64,000 nt of DNA, taken from NCBI GenBank assembly GCA_902493895.1, contig CABUQW010000004.1:27533-91532 (forward strand). Direction: 5' to 3'. This document shows positions 33,622 to 42,334 of this stretch, piece by piece. Within the stretch, counting starts at the first letter, position 1, and each line of letters begins with the position of its first letter. A model generated the notes under the pieces. The model searched no databases, was not told where the DNA came from, and saw only the letters and a list, made by a program, of their open reading frames with translations. Source of the stretch: an uncultured Collinsella sp. Its GTDB lineage: Bacteria; Actinomycetota; Coriobacteriia; Coriobacteriales; Coriobacteriaceae. The position numbers and the translations under genes are program-made.

Positions 33622-36435
33622 TTACCCCGTGTTTTGCAAACCTGCCGAGACGCCGGTCACAGTCGAAAGAATCAGGCTCATGTACTCGGCCTTCTTCTCT
33701 TCGGCCATCTCGTCCTGGTTCATACGCACCTCACGAAGGGCGCGGACCTGGGCGATAGACAGTGCGTCGACATAGGGGTTACGCACGCGAACGGCGCAGC
33801 CGAGCACGCGACGACGCTGCAGCGGCCACTCGTCACCGACGATGGCAAGGACCCACTTACGCGTGAGCTGCATCTCGGTGAAGACCTTCTCGGACAGATC
33901 CTGGCGATCGCCCAGGTGTAGATACATCTTGGCAATGCGCTGATCGGTCTTAGCAATCGACATCTCGATGTTGTCAATAAACGTGCGGAAGAACGGCCAC
34001 TCCTGGTAGGCAGCCTTGAGCTGGTCAAGGTCACCAAGCTGCTCGCAGGCGGTGCCCAGGCCGTACCAAGCGGCCAGGTTAATGCGTGCCTGGCTCCAGC
34101 TGAAGATCCACGGAATGGTACGCAGGTCATCGAGCGACTTGGCACCCAAGCCGCGCTTGGCGGGACGTGAGCCGATCGGCAGCAGACCGACCTCGGTCAG
34201 CGGCGTCACGGTCGAGAACCACGGTGTAAAGTCCTCGGTGTTCAGCAGGTCCAGATAGCGCTCGTGGCTTGCAGCGTTGAGCTTCTCGGCCATATCCCAG
34301 AACTTCTGTGTGGTCTCGGTGTTGGTCTTCTCGACGCTCGGAGCCGACTGTAAAAGCGTTGCGGCGGCAACGGACTCAACATGGCGCTGAGCCAGCGTGC
34401 GGTTGCCGTAACGGGCAAAGATGACCTCGCCCTGCTCGGTGAGCTTAAAGAAGCAGTTGACCGAACCCTTGGGCTGCGCCAGCACGGCCTTGTTGGCCGG
34501 GCCGCCGCCACGGCCCACGGCACCGCCGCGACCGTGCATGAGCACCAGGTCGATGTCGTTCTTCTCTGCCCACTTGGCGATGCGCTCCTGCGCGGAGTGC
34601 AGCGCGAGCATGGCCGTGGTAGGACCGGCGTCCTTGGAGGAATCGGAGTAGCCCAGCATAACCTCCATGCGGCGGTTGGTCTGGGCAAGGCGCTTCTGCA
34701 CCACGGGCAGCGTGAGCATCTGGTCGAGCACGTCGACGCAGCCCTCGAGGTCCTCGAGCTGCTCGAACAGCGGGATCACGTCGAGCTCGGGAACATCCTC
34801 CTCGTGTGCAAAGGACAGGTGAGCAAGCTCAAAGACGTCGGCCACATGCTGGGCGCTCTTGGTAAACGAGATGATGTAGCGGTGCGCCATCTTCTTGCCG
34901 TAGCGTTTTTGGATGGAGCCGATAGCGCGGAAGGTATCGATGACCTCGCGCGTCATGGGCTGAAGATCGCCATGGATACCGTTCTCGTGGATATCCTTGA
35001 GGGCGCGGGCGTGCACCACGGAGTGCTGACGGAACTCCATCTCGACCATATGGAAGCCGAAGGACTCGACCTGCCAGATGATGGTCTGCACCGGACCGTA
35101 GGCAGCACGGACGGCACCGCAGGCAGCCAGCGAGCGCTGGACGACGCGCAAGTCCTCCAGGAACTCATCGGCGCTGTGGTACATGGTGTCGGTGATGCGG
35201 CGCACGGTGGCGTTCAGACGGTCGGCCATGACGAGCATGACGGCGCGATGCGGCTCGTGCTCGGAGATCAGCTCGGCGCGGGCCGTGTACCGAGGGCTCA
35301 TCTCGACCTGATGGTTCCACAGGTTAATGAGCTCGGCAGAAGGTTTGCTGTAGGTGGCCTCGAGCGTGAGGTTGCGGCCGATGCGGCGGCACTTGTCCTC
35401 GAGCTTGAGCACCATGTGCGTAAAGTACTTGGCGGCGACCTCACGGCTCACCTTGGCGGTGACGTTGGGGTTACCGTCGCGGTCGGAACCGATCCAGCTG
35501 CCGGGATGGAAGAACGCCGGGCACAGCGGCGGCACAGTACCGGCCTTGTCGCCCAGCACCCAATCGTCAAAGCGACGATAGATGACGGGGATAACGTCGA
35601 ACAGCGTGTTATCGAAGATGTCGATGATGGTATCGGCTTCCTCGACCGGCGTGGGCTTCTTGAGCGCGATGGGGCTCGTACGCACCAGGGCGTCGATCTC
35701 CTGCAGCATATGGCGCTCGTTCTCCACCAGGTCGGAGCCGCCCAGACGCGGACGCTCCTCCAGCAGGTTGGAGATACGGCGAATCTTGCCCTCGACGGCC
35801 TTACGACGGGCCTCGGTGGGATGTGCGGTAAAGACAGGGTGGAACTCAAGCTTGCCGAGCAGCTCGTTGGCACCCTCGACACCCAGCTCATTCACCAGCT
35901 GGTGATAGGCAACGGTAAGCTCGTTGGCGGGATCGACCTCGGTATCGGTCGATGCGCCGGCCTCGCGCTCGCGCAGCTGCGCCACACGGTAGTTCTCCTC
36001 CGACAGGTTTGCCAAGTGGAAGAAGCTCGTAAAGGCGCGAACGATGACCTGCTGCTTATCGAGCGGCAGGCTGTCAATCAGATCGACGACTTCGCGAAAC
36101 GCCACGGCGGTGGGCTCGTCGGCAGTGGGCACGCCCTGCTCGTCAACGGACTCGTCGGCAGCGCGGCTACCGGGGTTGCCAGCATTGGCCACAATCTCGG
36201 CTGTCAAAATCTTGTCGAACAGGTCCGCGATCTCGGGATCATACTCGCTAAGCACACGACGTTCCAGGCGCAGGAACAGCGCCAGATTATCGCGCAGCTC
36301 CTCGGGGATCTCGATCTCGGCGAGACGCTCCCTGGACTCGGCATTCGAGCCGATTCGGTTAACGAGGCGGTTGACCACGGCAGCGACGCGCGCCGCGGCT
36401 TCGGGTACAGACTGGTTGCTTAGGTTCTCAGCCAC
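33622..36435 (-). CDS. ppc: Phosphoenolpyruvate carboxylase
   Basis: Adds bicarbonate to phosphoenolpyruvate to make oxaloacetate, feeding the branched TCA route and succinate formation in anaerobes. The 937-residue product carries both family signatures: the catalytic His region VFTAHPTEARRK and the glycine-rich loop MHGRGGAVGRGGGP, plus VMLGYSDSSKDAG and a C-terminal GLQNTG, which is the usual PEPC ending. GTG at 36435 is preferred because GGGAGG lies 4 bp upstream; the ATG at 36447 is only 1-2 bp behind AGGAGG. Single gene; a -10 box lies 44 bp upstream. Confidence 0.95.
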   Translation of the reverse strand: MAENLSNQSVPEAAARVAAVVNRLVNRIGSNAESRERLAEIEIPEELRDNLALFLRLERRVLSEYDPEIADLFDKILTAEIVANAGNPGSRAADESVDEQGVPTADEPTAVAFREVVDLIDSLPLDKQQVIVRAFTSFFHLANLSEENYRVAQLREREAGASTDTEVDPANELTVAYHQLVNELGVEGANELLGKLEFHPVFTAHPTEARRKAVEGKIRRISNLLEERPRLGGSDLVENERHMLQEIDALVRTSPIALKKPTPVEEADTIIDIFDNTLFDVIPVIYRRFDDWVLGDKAGTVPPLCPAFFHPGSWIGSDRDGNPNVTAKVSREVAAKYFTHMVLKLEDKCRRIGRNLTLEATYSKPSAELINLWNHQVEMSPRYTARAELISEHEPHRAVMLVMADRLNATVRRITDTMYHSADEFLEDLRVVQRSLAACGAVRAAYGPVQTIIWQVESFGFHMVEMEFRQHSVVHARALKDIHENGIHGDLQPMTREVIDTFRAIGSIQKRYGKKMAHRYIISFTKSAQHVADVFELAHLSFAHEEDVPELDVIPLFEQLEDLEGCVDVLDQMLTLPVVQKRLAQTNRRMEVMLGYSDSSKDAGPTTAMLALHSAQERIAKWAEKNDIDLVLMHGRGGAVGRGGGPANKAVLAQPKGSVNCFFKLTEQGEVIFARYGNRTLAQRHVESVAAATLLQSAPSVEKTNTETTQKFWDMAEKLNAASHERYLDLLNTEDFTPWFSTVTPLTEVGLLPIGSRPAKRGLGAKSLDDLRTIPWIFSWSQARINLAAWYGLGTACEQLGDLDQLKAAYQEWPFFRTFIDNIEMSIAKTDQRIAKMYLHLGDRQDLSEKVFTEMQLTRKWVLAIVGDEWPLQRRRVLGCAVRVRNPYVDALSIAQVRALREVRMNQDEMAEEKKAEYMSLILSTVTGVSAGLQNTG

Positions 36436-36479
36436 GTTTCCTCCCATTCCTCCTTCTATGCACGTAACATGCGGTATTC

Positions 36480-36485
36480 ATTATA
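36480..36485 (-). promoter_or_regulatory. Candidate -10 box of ppc
   Basis: TATAAT on the minus strand, about 45 bp upstream of the chosen ppc start. The -35 region 17 bp further up (GTCGAA) is weak. An imperfect palindrome, GAAATACTTT...AAAGTATTTTC, lies across 36495-36541 and could be an operator. Confidence 0.45.
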
Positions 36486-36693
36486 GGCGCTTGAGAAATA
36501 CTTTCGACACTGATTGCGCTTTACCACACAAAAGTATTTTCTGCATTGCAAGGGTTTTTGCCCCAAATGGTCGTATTTCTCGGTGGACGGCATATGCAAA
36601 CGAGGGCATTCCGCATAAAAGCGAAACACCCCCGTAACAATCGCTCGCAACGAGCTGAGCGTTTTAGTGAATCCACAGCTCAAAAATCATGCG

Positions 36694-38007
36694 CTACAGG
36701 CGCTCGCGAACCGCCTCGACCACGTTGGCCAGATCGACGAGAACCTCGTCATGGCTCTCCATGTCGCGCACTTTGACCTTGCCGGCGGCAAGCTCGTCGC
36801 CACCCAGGACCAAAATGAGCTTGGCGCCCACCTTGTCGGCCTGCTTAAACTGGGCCTTGAGCGAACGGCCCTGATAGTCGGCCTCGGTCACAATCCCTGC
36901 GGCGCGAAGCTGCTGCGTAATGGTAAAGACGTTCTGACGCAGCTCCTTGCCGGCGTTAGCAACGTAGACGCACGGGACCTCCTCGGCACCCAGATCGCTG
37001 CCAAAGGCCTGCAGGGCCAGCAGGGCGCGCTCAAAACCGACAGCGAAGCCGACGCCCGCCGTAGGCTTGCCACCCTCGAGCTCGACCAAGCCGTCATAAC
37101 GACCGCCGCCACCGATGGAGCCGACACCGGCGCCGGGAGCCTCGACCTCAAAGACAGTACGGGTGTAGTAGTCCAGGCCACGCACCAAGGTGGGATCCTC
37201 GACATATTCGATACCCGCCGCATCCAAATAGCGCTTGACCTGCTCGTAGTGCTCGCGACACTCGTCGCACAGGTTGTCGCCCATCAGCGGGGCCTCGGCC
37301 ATGATCTCGCGGCAGTGGTCGTTCTTGCAGTCGAAGGCGCGCAGCGGGTTGAGCTCGGCGCGTTCGCGGCACTCGTCGCACATCTCGTCGGCGTGATCGA
37401 GAATGAACTGCTTGACCTGCTCGCGATAGGCCGGACGGCATTGGGCATCGCCCATTGAGTTAATGAGTAGACGAAGCTTGGAAAGATCGAAGCCCAGGCG
37501 CTTGTAAAACTCCATGAGCATAATGATGCACTCGGCGTCTGCCGCCGGATCGGGAGCGCCGAGCCACTCGATGCCTACCTGGTGGAACTGACGCAGGCGA
37601 CCCTTCTGGGGACGCTCGCCGCGGAACATAGCCTCGGCGTAGTAAGCCTTAAACGGCGTGGAGCCCTGGGGCACCAGGTTGTTCTCCACAACGGCGCGCA
37701 CCACACCAGCCGTGCCCTCGGGGCGAAGCGCCAGGCGCTGCTTGGGCTTGAGCTTGGTATCGGTACCCTCGGTAAAGACGCGCTCAAGGTTGGCGCCGCT
37801 AAACACGCGGAACATCTCCTTGCGAACGACGTCGGTCGACTGGCCGATACCGTGGACAAACACGTCCACTTGCTCGATCGCGGGCGTCTCGATGGGCTTA
37901 AAGCCAAACGGCTCGAATACGCCGGCCGCAATCTGCTGCATCTTTTGCCAAGCGCGCATCTCGGCGCCGATAAGGTCGCGGGTTCCCTCCGCCTTCTGTG
38001 CCTGCAT
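36694..38007 (-). CDS. hisS: Histidine-tRNA ligase
   Basis: Charges tRNA-His. The 437-residue class II synthetase starts AQKAEGTRDLIG, the usual HisRS N-terminus, then motif 2 (FKAYYAEAMFRGERPQKGR), the HisRS signature RGLDYYTRTVFEV, motif 3 (VGFAVGFERALL), and an anticodon domain. A CDECRERAELNPLRAFDCKND stretch with CXXC pairs resembles the insertion of some bacterial HisRS. ATG at 38007 follows AAAGG; the longer frame begins with TTG two codons earlier. The upstream region is packed with palindromes, and no T-box was seen. Confidence 0.96.
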   Translation of the reverse strand: MQAQKAEGTRDLIGAEMRAWQKMQQIAAGVFEPFGFKPIETPAIEQVDVFVHGIGQSTDVVRKEMFRVFSGANLERVFTEGTDTKLKPKQRLALRPEGTAGVVRAVVENNLVPQGSTPFKAYYAEAMFRGERPQKGRLRQFHQVGIEWLGAPDPAADAECIIMLMEFYKRLGFDLSKLRLLINSMGDAQCRPAYREQVKQFILDHADEMCDECRERAELNPLRAFDCKNDHCREIMAEAPLMGDNLCDECREHYEQVKRYLDAAGIEYVEDPTLVRGLDYYTRTVFEVEAPGAGVGSIGGGGRYDGLVELEGGKPTAGVGFAVGFERALLALQAFGSDLGAEEVPCVYVANAGKELRQNVFTITQQLRAAGIVTEADYQGRSLKAQFKQADKVGAKLILVLGGDELAAGKVKVRDMESHDEVLVDLANVVEAVRERL

Positions 38008-38072
38008 GGGCAAACACCTTTCTTTTGTATCGCGTCATAGGTAGTGGTCATTATACGGCACAAAAACAAAAC

Positions 38073-38132
38073 GCGGCAGCGCGTCTGACCGAACGAGGGT
38101 ATGGGGGCTCGTTCGGCCAGACGCGCCGCCGC
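38073..38132 (-). terminator. Strong terminator of the MFS gene
   Basis: 25-bp arms (38073-38097 and 38108-38132; inner part GCGTCTGACCGAACGAG) pair with two mismatches around a 10-base loop, followed on the minus strand by TTTTGTTTTTG. It is the last of three palindromes between the MFS gene and hisS. Confidence 0.85.
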
Positions 38133-38139
38133 GACAGCC

Positions 38140-38201
38140 GATCCGCTTTCCTCCGACCCCTTCGGGTCACATGATCTGTTAGGGACGGAGGAAAACGGAT
38201 C
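38140..38201. repeat. Imperfect 21-bp inverted repeat, GATCCG-TTTCCTCCG family
   Basis: Arms 38140-38160 and 38181-38201 pair with three mismatches. The right arm, read on the minus strand, matches the motifs at 2975 and 47543 closely. Intergenic, between MFS and hisS. Confidence 0.7.
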
Positions 38202-38212
38202 ATTCGTAGGCC

Positions 38213-38274
38213 CGTGGCCGCCTTGGAAACCGAATGATGGTACGAGCATCCATTCGGCTTCCAGGGCGACCACG
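38213..38274. repeat. Imperfect 24-bp inverted repeat
   Basis: Arms 38213-38236 and 38251-38274 (CGTGGCCGCCTTGGAAACCG... and its near complement) pair with three mismatches around 14 bases. It begins 36 bp after the MFS stop. Confidence 0.75.
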
Positions 38275-38310
38275 GACAGAACGGGGCGAACAGAAAAGAG
38301 CGACGGACGT

Positions 38311-39615
38311 CTACTCCCCCGCCACGCTCGCGCGCAGCTTGGCAGCGATGGGCTCGGACGCCAACAGGAACACAAGCATAACCACGGAGCACATCAGGCC
38401 CACGATCCAGGTGCTCGCAAAGGAGCCCGTAGCGTCGAACAGCACACCCGAGACGATGGCGCCCATGGTACCGCCGACCATCTCGAGCGAGGTAATAGTG
38501 CCCGTGACCTTACCCAGGTCGGCCATGCCAAACTGCTTAGACGCAGCGATCGTGGGCGTAATGGTGCCCATGCACGTTCCGATACCAAAGCTCACGGCAG
38601 CCACGATGGGGCCGAGGTCGGTTGCGGGGAAGCACAAGGCGACGCAGGCGACGATGCACGCAACGGACCCCAACACATTGCCAAAACGCAGGCCAAATCG
38701 ATCATAGATGGCGCCAAGGGAGATCTTAGCGATAACGACGGTAACCATGTAGGCCGAAAGCACGGTACCTGCCCACATGGGGTCGTGGCCGCCCGTGACG
38801 ATCTTGGCGCCGTTGACGGTAACGCTCGTCATGTTGGTGACCTGGTTGGGCAAGACAGCGCCGTTAACGAGCCCCATAAAGAGGAAGGCGACGACAAGCA
38901 GCCAAAACGCCGGGCTCTTCTTGATGCGAGACCAGCCAACGTTAACCTCGGGCGCCGTGTGCTCGTCCTTGTCGCCGGCCGTCGAGACGGACGGATCGCC
39001 CGGGTTCTCGCCGAGCGGCTTAAGGCCGATCTCGGAAGGCTTGGTGCGGAAGGAATACGCCGTAATGGGCAGCGCCGCCACAATGCAGACGGCAGCAAGC
39101 ACCAAGAAGGCAGAACGCCAGCCAACGCTCACGATAAGCGAGCTCACGATGGGAGACAGAATAGCGCCGCCAAAGCCCGAGCCCGAAAGTGCGATGGAAA
39201 TGGCAAGGCCTCGCTTGGCCGTAAACCAGTTAGCAGTGACGAGACTAATGAGCAGGCGGGTCGAGGCAACGGCAAAGCAGCCCGAGACGGCAAAGAGCAC
39301 GTAGACCTGCCACAGCTCACCGACAAAGCTCATGCCGGCGAGAACGGCAGAGGTGGCGACAACAGTGAGGGAACCCAAAACGCGACCGCTCACTTTATCG
39401 GCCGCATGACCGATCACAAGTGAGCCGATAACGCTCACCACGGTGGAGATGGCGTTGGAGATGTTGTACTGCGCAAGAGAAATGCCCAAGTCGCTGACGA
39501 TGAGCGGCTGGAACAGGCTCATGCAGTTAACGAAAATCGTGTAGCACGTGGCCATGATGACAAAGCCGGAGGCCACGACGAGCCAACCGGGGAAGAACTT
39601 ACGCTGCTGGGGCAT
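38311..39615 (-). CDS. MFS transporter, monocarboxylate/oxalate-formate antiporter-like
   Basis: A 434-residue carrier with 12 predicted membrane helices. The N-terminus (FPGWLVVASGFVIMATCYTI) and the loop between helices 2 and 3 (GHAADKVSGRVLGSLTVVA) are typical for the OFA branch of the major facilitator family, which moves small organic acids. A cytoplasmic loop of about 50 residues sits in the middle (RTKPSEIGLKPLGENPGD...). Substrate unknown. ATG at 39615 follows AAGGAGC. It may be functionally linked to the amidohydrolase upstream, which is on the same strand, but a terminator-like structure lies between them. Confidence 0.9.
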   Translation of the reverse strand: MPQQRKFFPGWLVVASGFVIMATCYTIFVNCMSLFQPLIVSDLGISLAQYNISNAISTVVSVIGSLVIGHAADKVSGRVLGSLTVVATSAVLAGMSFVGELWQVYVLFAVSGCFAVASTRLLISLVTANWFTAKRGLAISIALSGSGFGGAILSPIVSSLIVSVGWRSAFLVLAAVCIVAALPITAYSFRTKPSEIGLKPLGENPGDPSVSTAGDKDEHTAPEVNVGWSRIKKSPAFWLLVVAFLFMGLVNGAVLPNQVTNMTSVTVNGAKIVTGGHDPMWAGTVLSAYMVTVVIAKISLGAIYDRFGLRFGNVLGSVACIVACVALCFPATDLGPIVAAVSFGIGTCMGTITPTIAASKQFGMADLGKVTGTITSLEMVGGTMGAIVSGVLFDATGSFASTWIVGLMCSVVMLVFLLASEPIAAKLRASVAGE

Positions 39616-39655
39616 ACTGCTCCTTATTTAACAAACGAATAGCCGGCGCCGGGCG

Positions 39656-39745
39656 CCGGTAGTGCCCAAGATTGCCTTGAAAGACAAGGGCATAGGCCTT
39701 ACGGCCATGCCCGCAGGCTTGAAAGGCAAGGTTGGGTGCTACCGG
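39656..39745 (-). terminator. Nested palindrome at the 3' end of the amidohydrolase gene
   Basis: Outer arms CCGGTAGTGCCCA (39656-39668) and TGGGTGCTACCGG (39733-39745) pair with two mismatches and overlap the stop codon. The inner stem GGGCAT.GGCC / GGCCATGCCC (39688-39712) is the likely terminator. The nesting recalls the elements at 30.5 and 33.5 kb. Confidence 0.7.
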
Positions 39746-41034
39746 TGGTCGGCGATATAGCCCAAAGCGACGGCGGTATAAGCCGCAGCACCGAGGGGAA
39801 GCTCGGCATCGTTAAAACGTGCCTTGGGATGGTGCTGGGCAAAGTGTTCGTCTGTGTCGGTTACGGCCGCGCCCACGGTAAAGTACGCACTTGGGATCTC
39901 GCTCGAGATAAGCGCGAAGTCTTCACTCGCCATGGCATGGAAAAGCGGCAAGAAAGCCGCCTTGGGCAGCGCTGCGCCCACGTAGCCAAGCGACGCCTGA
40001 GTCATATCGCTGTCGAGTACAAGCGGCGGAACATCCGAAAGCGTCTCGATGGTCGCCGGCGTACGATATGTTGCAGCAACGCCGTTAACGACCTCGGCGA
40101 TGCGGGTCTTGAGGTGCTCCATGAGCTCGACGTCAAAGCCGCGCAGCGTGCCTTCGAGCACGCAGGTATCTGGGATGACGTTGGCCGCTTGGCCACCGGC
40201 AAACTTACCCACGGTCAGTGCGACCTCCTTGGCCGCCGGCACTTCGCGAGCGATAAGCTCCTGGAGCGCCAGATGCACATGCACGCCGGCCGTGATGGGG
40301 TCGATGCAAATCTCGGGGCTCGAGCCATGGCCGCCCTTGCCCTGAAGCGTGATACGAAAACCGTACACGCCCGAGAGCGCCGGGCTGCCGTAGAGCACCA
40401 GGCCGAGCGGCGACTGGCTATTGACATGCATGGCAAAGGCGACCTGAGGACGCGGGTTCTGCAGCAGACCGTCGGCGATGGCGGCGCGGGCACCCTCAAA
40501 GGTTTCCTCGCCCGGCTGGAACAGCAACTTGACCGTAGCGTTGGCATCAACAAGCTCTGCCTCGCGCGCTTTGAGCATACGAGCCGCACCAAGCAGCGCC
40601 GTCGCGTGCATATCGTGACCGCAAGCGTGCATGCAGCCGTTGGTGGATGCAAAGGACTCGCCGGATTCCTCGGCAACGGGCAGGGCGTCCATGTCGCCAC
40701 GCAGCATGATGACCGTACCGGCCTGCTCATTCGTGCAGATGCCATTGCCTTGGGCCGCGGCGGCACCGGCGCCGACAAGGCCCACAACGCAGGAACCATC
40801 GACGAGCGTAGCAAATGGGATGTCCATCTCGGTCAGGCGCGCTTGGATATACGTAGAGGTCTGCGGGAGGCTATTACCCAGCTCGGGCATCTGATGTAAA
40901 TCGTGTCGCCACGCAGCGAGCTCGTCTGCAAAAGCCTGAGCTTCTGCAACAAGACCGTCACCGATAGCGGTCTGCGCCGCCGCGGTGGCCTTGGGCGCTG
41001 ATTGCGGTTGAAGATCGGACAGTGCTGGTGCCAT
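39739..41034 (-). CDS. M20-family amidohydrolase (hippurate/aminoacyl hydrolase type)
   Basis: A 431-residue zinc peptidase-fold enzyme that removes acyl or aminoacyl groups from amides. Seen are WRHDLHQMPELG at the start, LRGDMDALPVAE, the metal-binding CMHACGHDMHATALLG, and LFQPGEETFEGARA, all typical for the M20D branch with hippurate hydrolase and IAA-amino-acid hydrolase. The C-terminus has ASEDFALI with a further metal ligand. ATG at 41034 follows TGGAGGG; the longer frame lacks a ribosome site. The natural substrate is not known. Confidence 0.93.
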   Translation of the reverse strand: MAPALSDLQPQSAPKATAAAQTAIGDGLVAEAQAFADELAAWRHDLHQMPELGNSLPQTSTYIQARLTEMDIPFATLVDGSCVVGLVGAGAAAAQGNGICTNEQAGTVIMLRGDMDALPVAEESGESFASTNGCMHACGHDMHATALLGAARMLKAREAELVDANATVKLLFQPGEETFEGARAAIADGLLQNPRPQVAFAMHVNSQSPLGLVLYGSPALSGVYGFRITLQGKGGHGSSPEICIDPITAGVHVHLALQELIAREVPAAKEVALTVGKFAGGQAANVIPDTCVLEGTLRGFDVELMEHLKTRIAEVVNGVAATYRTPATIETLSDVPPLVLDSDMTQASLGYVGAALPKAAFLPLFHAMASEDFALISSEIPSAYFTVGAAVTDTDEHFAQHHPKARFNDAELPLGAAAYTAVALGYIADHR

Positions 41035-41119
41035 AGATGCCCTCCAGTAACGTTTTTGCAGCAAGCACTTTGATAGCGTAAAGTGCAAGGTACTACTTTA
41101 AGGGCGACGCATAAAAAAT

Positions 41120-41137
41120 GCCGCCCCGGGAGGCGGC
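41120..41137 (-). terminator. Terminator of the EamA-type gene
   Basis: GCCGCC and GGCGGC pair around six bases, followed on the minus strand by ATTTTTT. It lies 13 bp after the transporter stop. Confidence 0.8.
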
Positions 41138-41149
41138 GCAACAAATTGT

Positions 41150-42133
41150 TTACAATTGCGGACGCGGCTTTCGACGCAAAAAATCGAAATGCGTCTCGCT
41201 CAAGATAATCGAAAGAAAGATGAGCGCGAAGCCGGCGAGCAGGCGCGAGGTGAGCGCCTCCCCCATCAGCAGCACCGAGAACAGCACACCCGAAGGCGAC
41301 TCCATCGAAAGGAGCAGCGAGCCCGTTGAGGCCGGGACATGCGCCAGGCCGACGTTTTGGATGAGCAGAGCCACACACGTACAGCCCACCGATAGAAACG
41401 CCATCACACCGATAAAGCTCGGCGTCCACACGGACAGCGGCGCTTGGGTCTCGAATAACAGCGACGAGATCAGGCTCAGCACGCCGTTGCCCACAAACAT
41501 CCAAAACGTGATGACGTTGATGTCCATCTTGCGGCCATACTTGGCGGTCACCGCCATCTGGATGGCAAAGAAGACCGCACCGCCCAGTGTGATGACATCG
41601 CCGACATTGAACTCGACGCTATCGAGCGCCACCAGACCAATGCCCGCCAGGCACAGCAACGCGGCGCCCAAGTTGTAACGAGTAAGCTTTTCGCCGCTTA
41701 GGACGTAGCTCGCAAACGGCACGAAGATGCAATAGGTACCCGTCAAAAATGCACTCTTGCCCGCCGTGGTCTGTGCCAGGCCAATCGTCTGCAAACCGTA
41801 CGCGCCCCACATAAGTGCGCCCATACCAAGTCCGACGATAAGGTTGCGGGCATTAAAGTGCGCGATGATGCGTTTGTGGAAGATGGCGAACATAACCAGC
41901 GAAGCCGGAAGAAAACGAATATAGAGCAGTTCGAACACCGGAATGGTGTCGAGCGCATCTTTCATGGTGGTAAAGGAATAGCCCCAGATGACCGCCACCG
42001 ATAGCAGCAAGACCTTCCAGAAGAACGGGGAACGCGCGCCGGCGCCGCGGGAGGTGCCGCCGGCGCCCAGGTCCTCCCGTGCGACAGGGCTATCGGGCAT
42101 GTTTTCGATTTCGTTGGCAGCGTATTGGGCCAT
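41150..42133 (-). CDS. EamA/DMT-family transporter
   Basis: A 327-residue integral membrane protein with ten predicted helices in two EamA repeats (LLLSVAVIWGYSFTTMKDAL and the second starting GDVITLGGAVFFAIQMAVTA). Members export or import metabolites such as amino acids. The polar N-terminus of about 35 residues is unremarkable. ATG at 42133 has GAGG 7 bp upstream. Substrate unknown; it has terminators on both sides and no clear partner. Confidence 0.88.
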   Translation of the reverse strand: MAQYAANEIENMPDSPVAREDLGAGGTSRGAGARSPFFWKVLLLSVAVIWGYSFTTMKDALDTIPVFELLYIRFLPASLVMFAIFHKRIIAHFNARNLIVGLGMGALMWGAYGLQTIGLAQTTAGKSAFLTGTYCIFVPFASYVLSGEKLTRYNLGAALLCLAGIGLVALDSVEFNVGDVITLGGAVFFAIQMAVTAKYGRKMDINVITFWMFVGNGVLSLISSLLFETQAPLSVWTPSFIGVMAFLSVGCTCVALLIQNVGLAHVPASTGSLLLSMESPSGVLFSVLLMGEALTSRLLAGFALIFLSIILSETHFDFLRRKPRPQL

Positions 42134-42210
42134 GGAACATCCTCACACTCAATCTGGGCGTGGTGTCCGCACGCGTATGGCTGCGTGCCGCCTCATGGTC
42201 AAATAAAAAC

Positions 42211-42239
42211 GGGGCGCACCGGACCCCCGGCACGCCCCG
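42211..42239 (-). terminator. Terminator of the YhgE pair
   Basis: GGGGCG and CGCCCC-type arms around a GC-rich centre, followed on the minus strand by TTTTTATTT. It is about 95 bp after the stop of the second YhgE gene and upstream of the EamA gene. Confidence 0.8.
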
Positions 42240-42334
42240 CTACTGTAGCAACAACCGGCGTTGCATCGCAATCCAGCATAATAAAGTGTAAAACTGGAAG
42301 GCCTCGATGTTCTGACAGCGTTTACGTGTCTGAA

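Noticed and set aside
36495..36541. Palindrome GAAATACTTT...AAAGTATTTTC upstream of ppc as a defined operator
   Set aside because: AT-rich, with a one-base bulge and a long spacer; not convincing as a specific site without conservation data, so only mentioned with the promoter.
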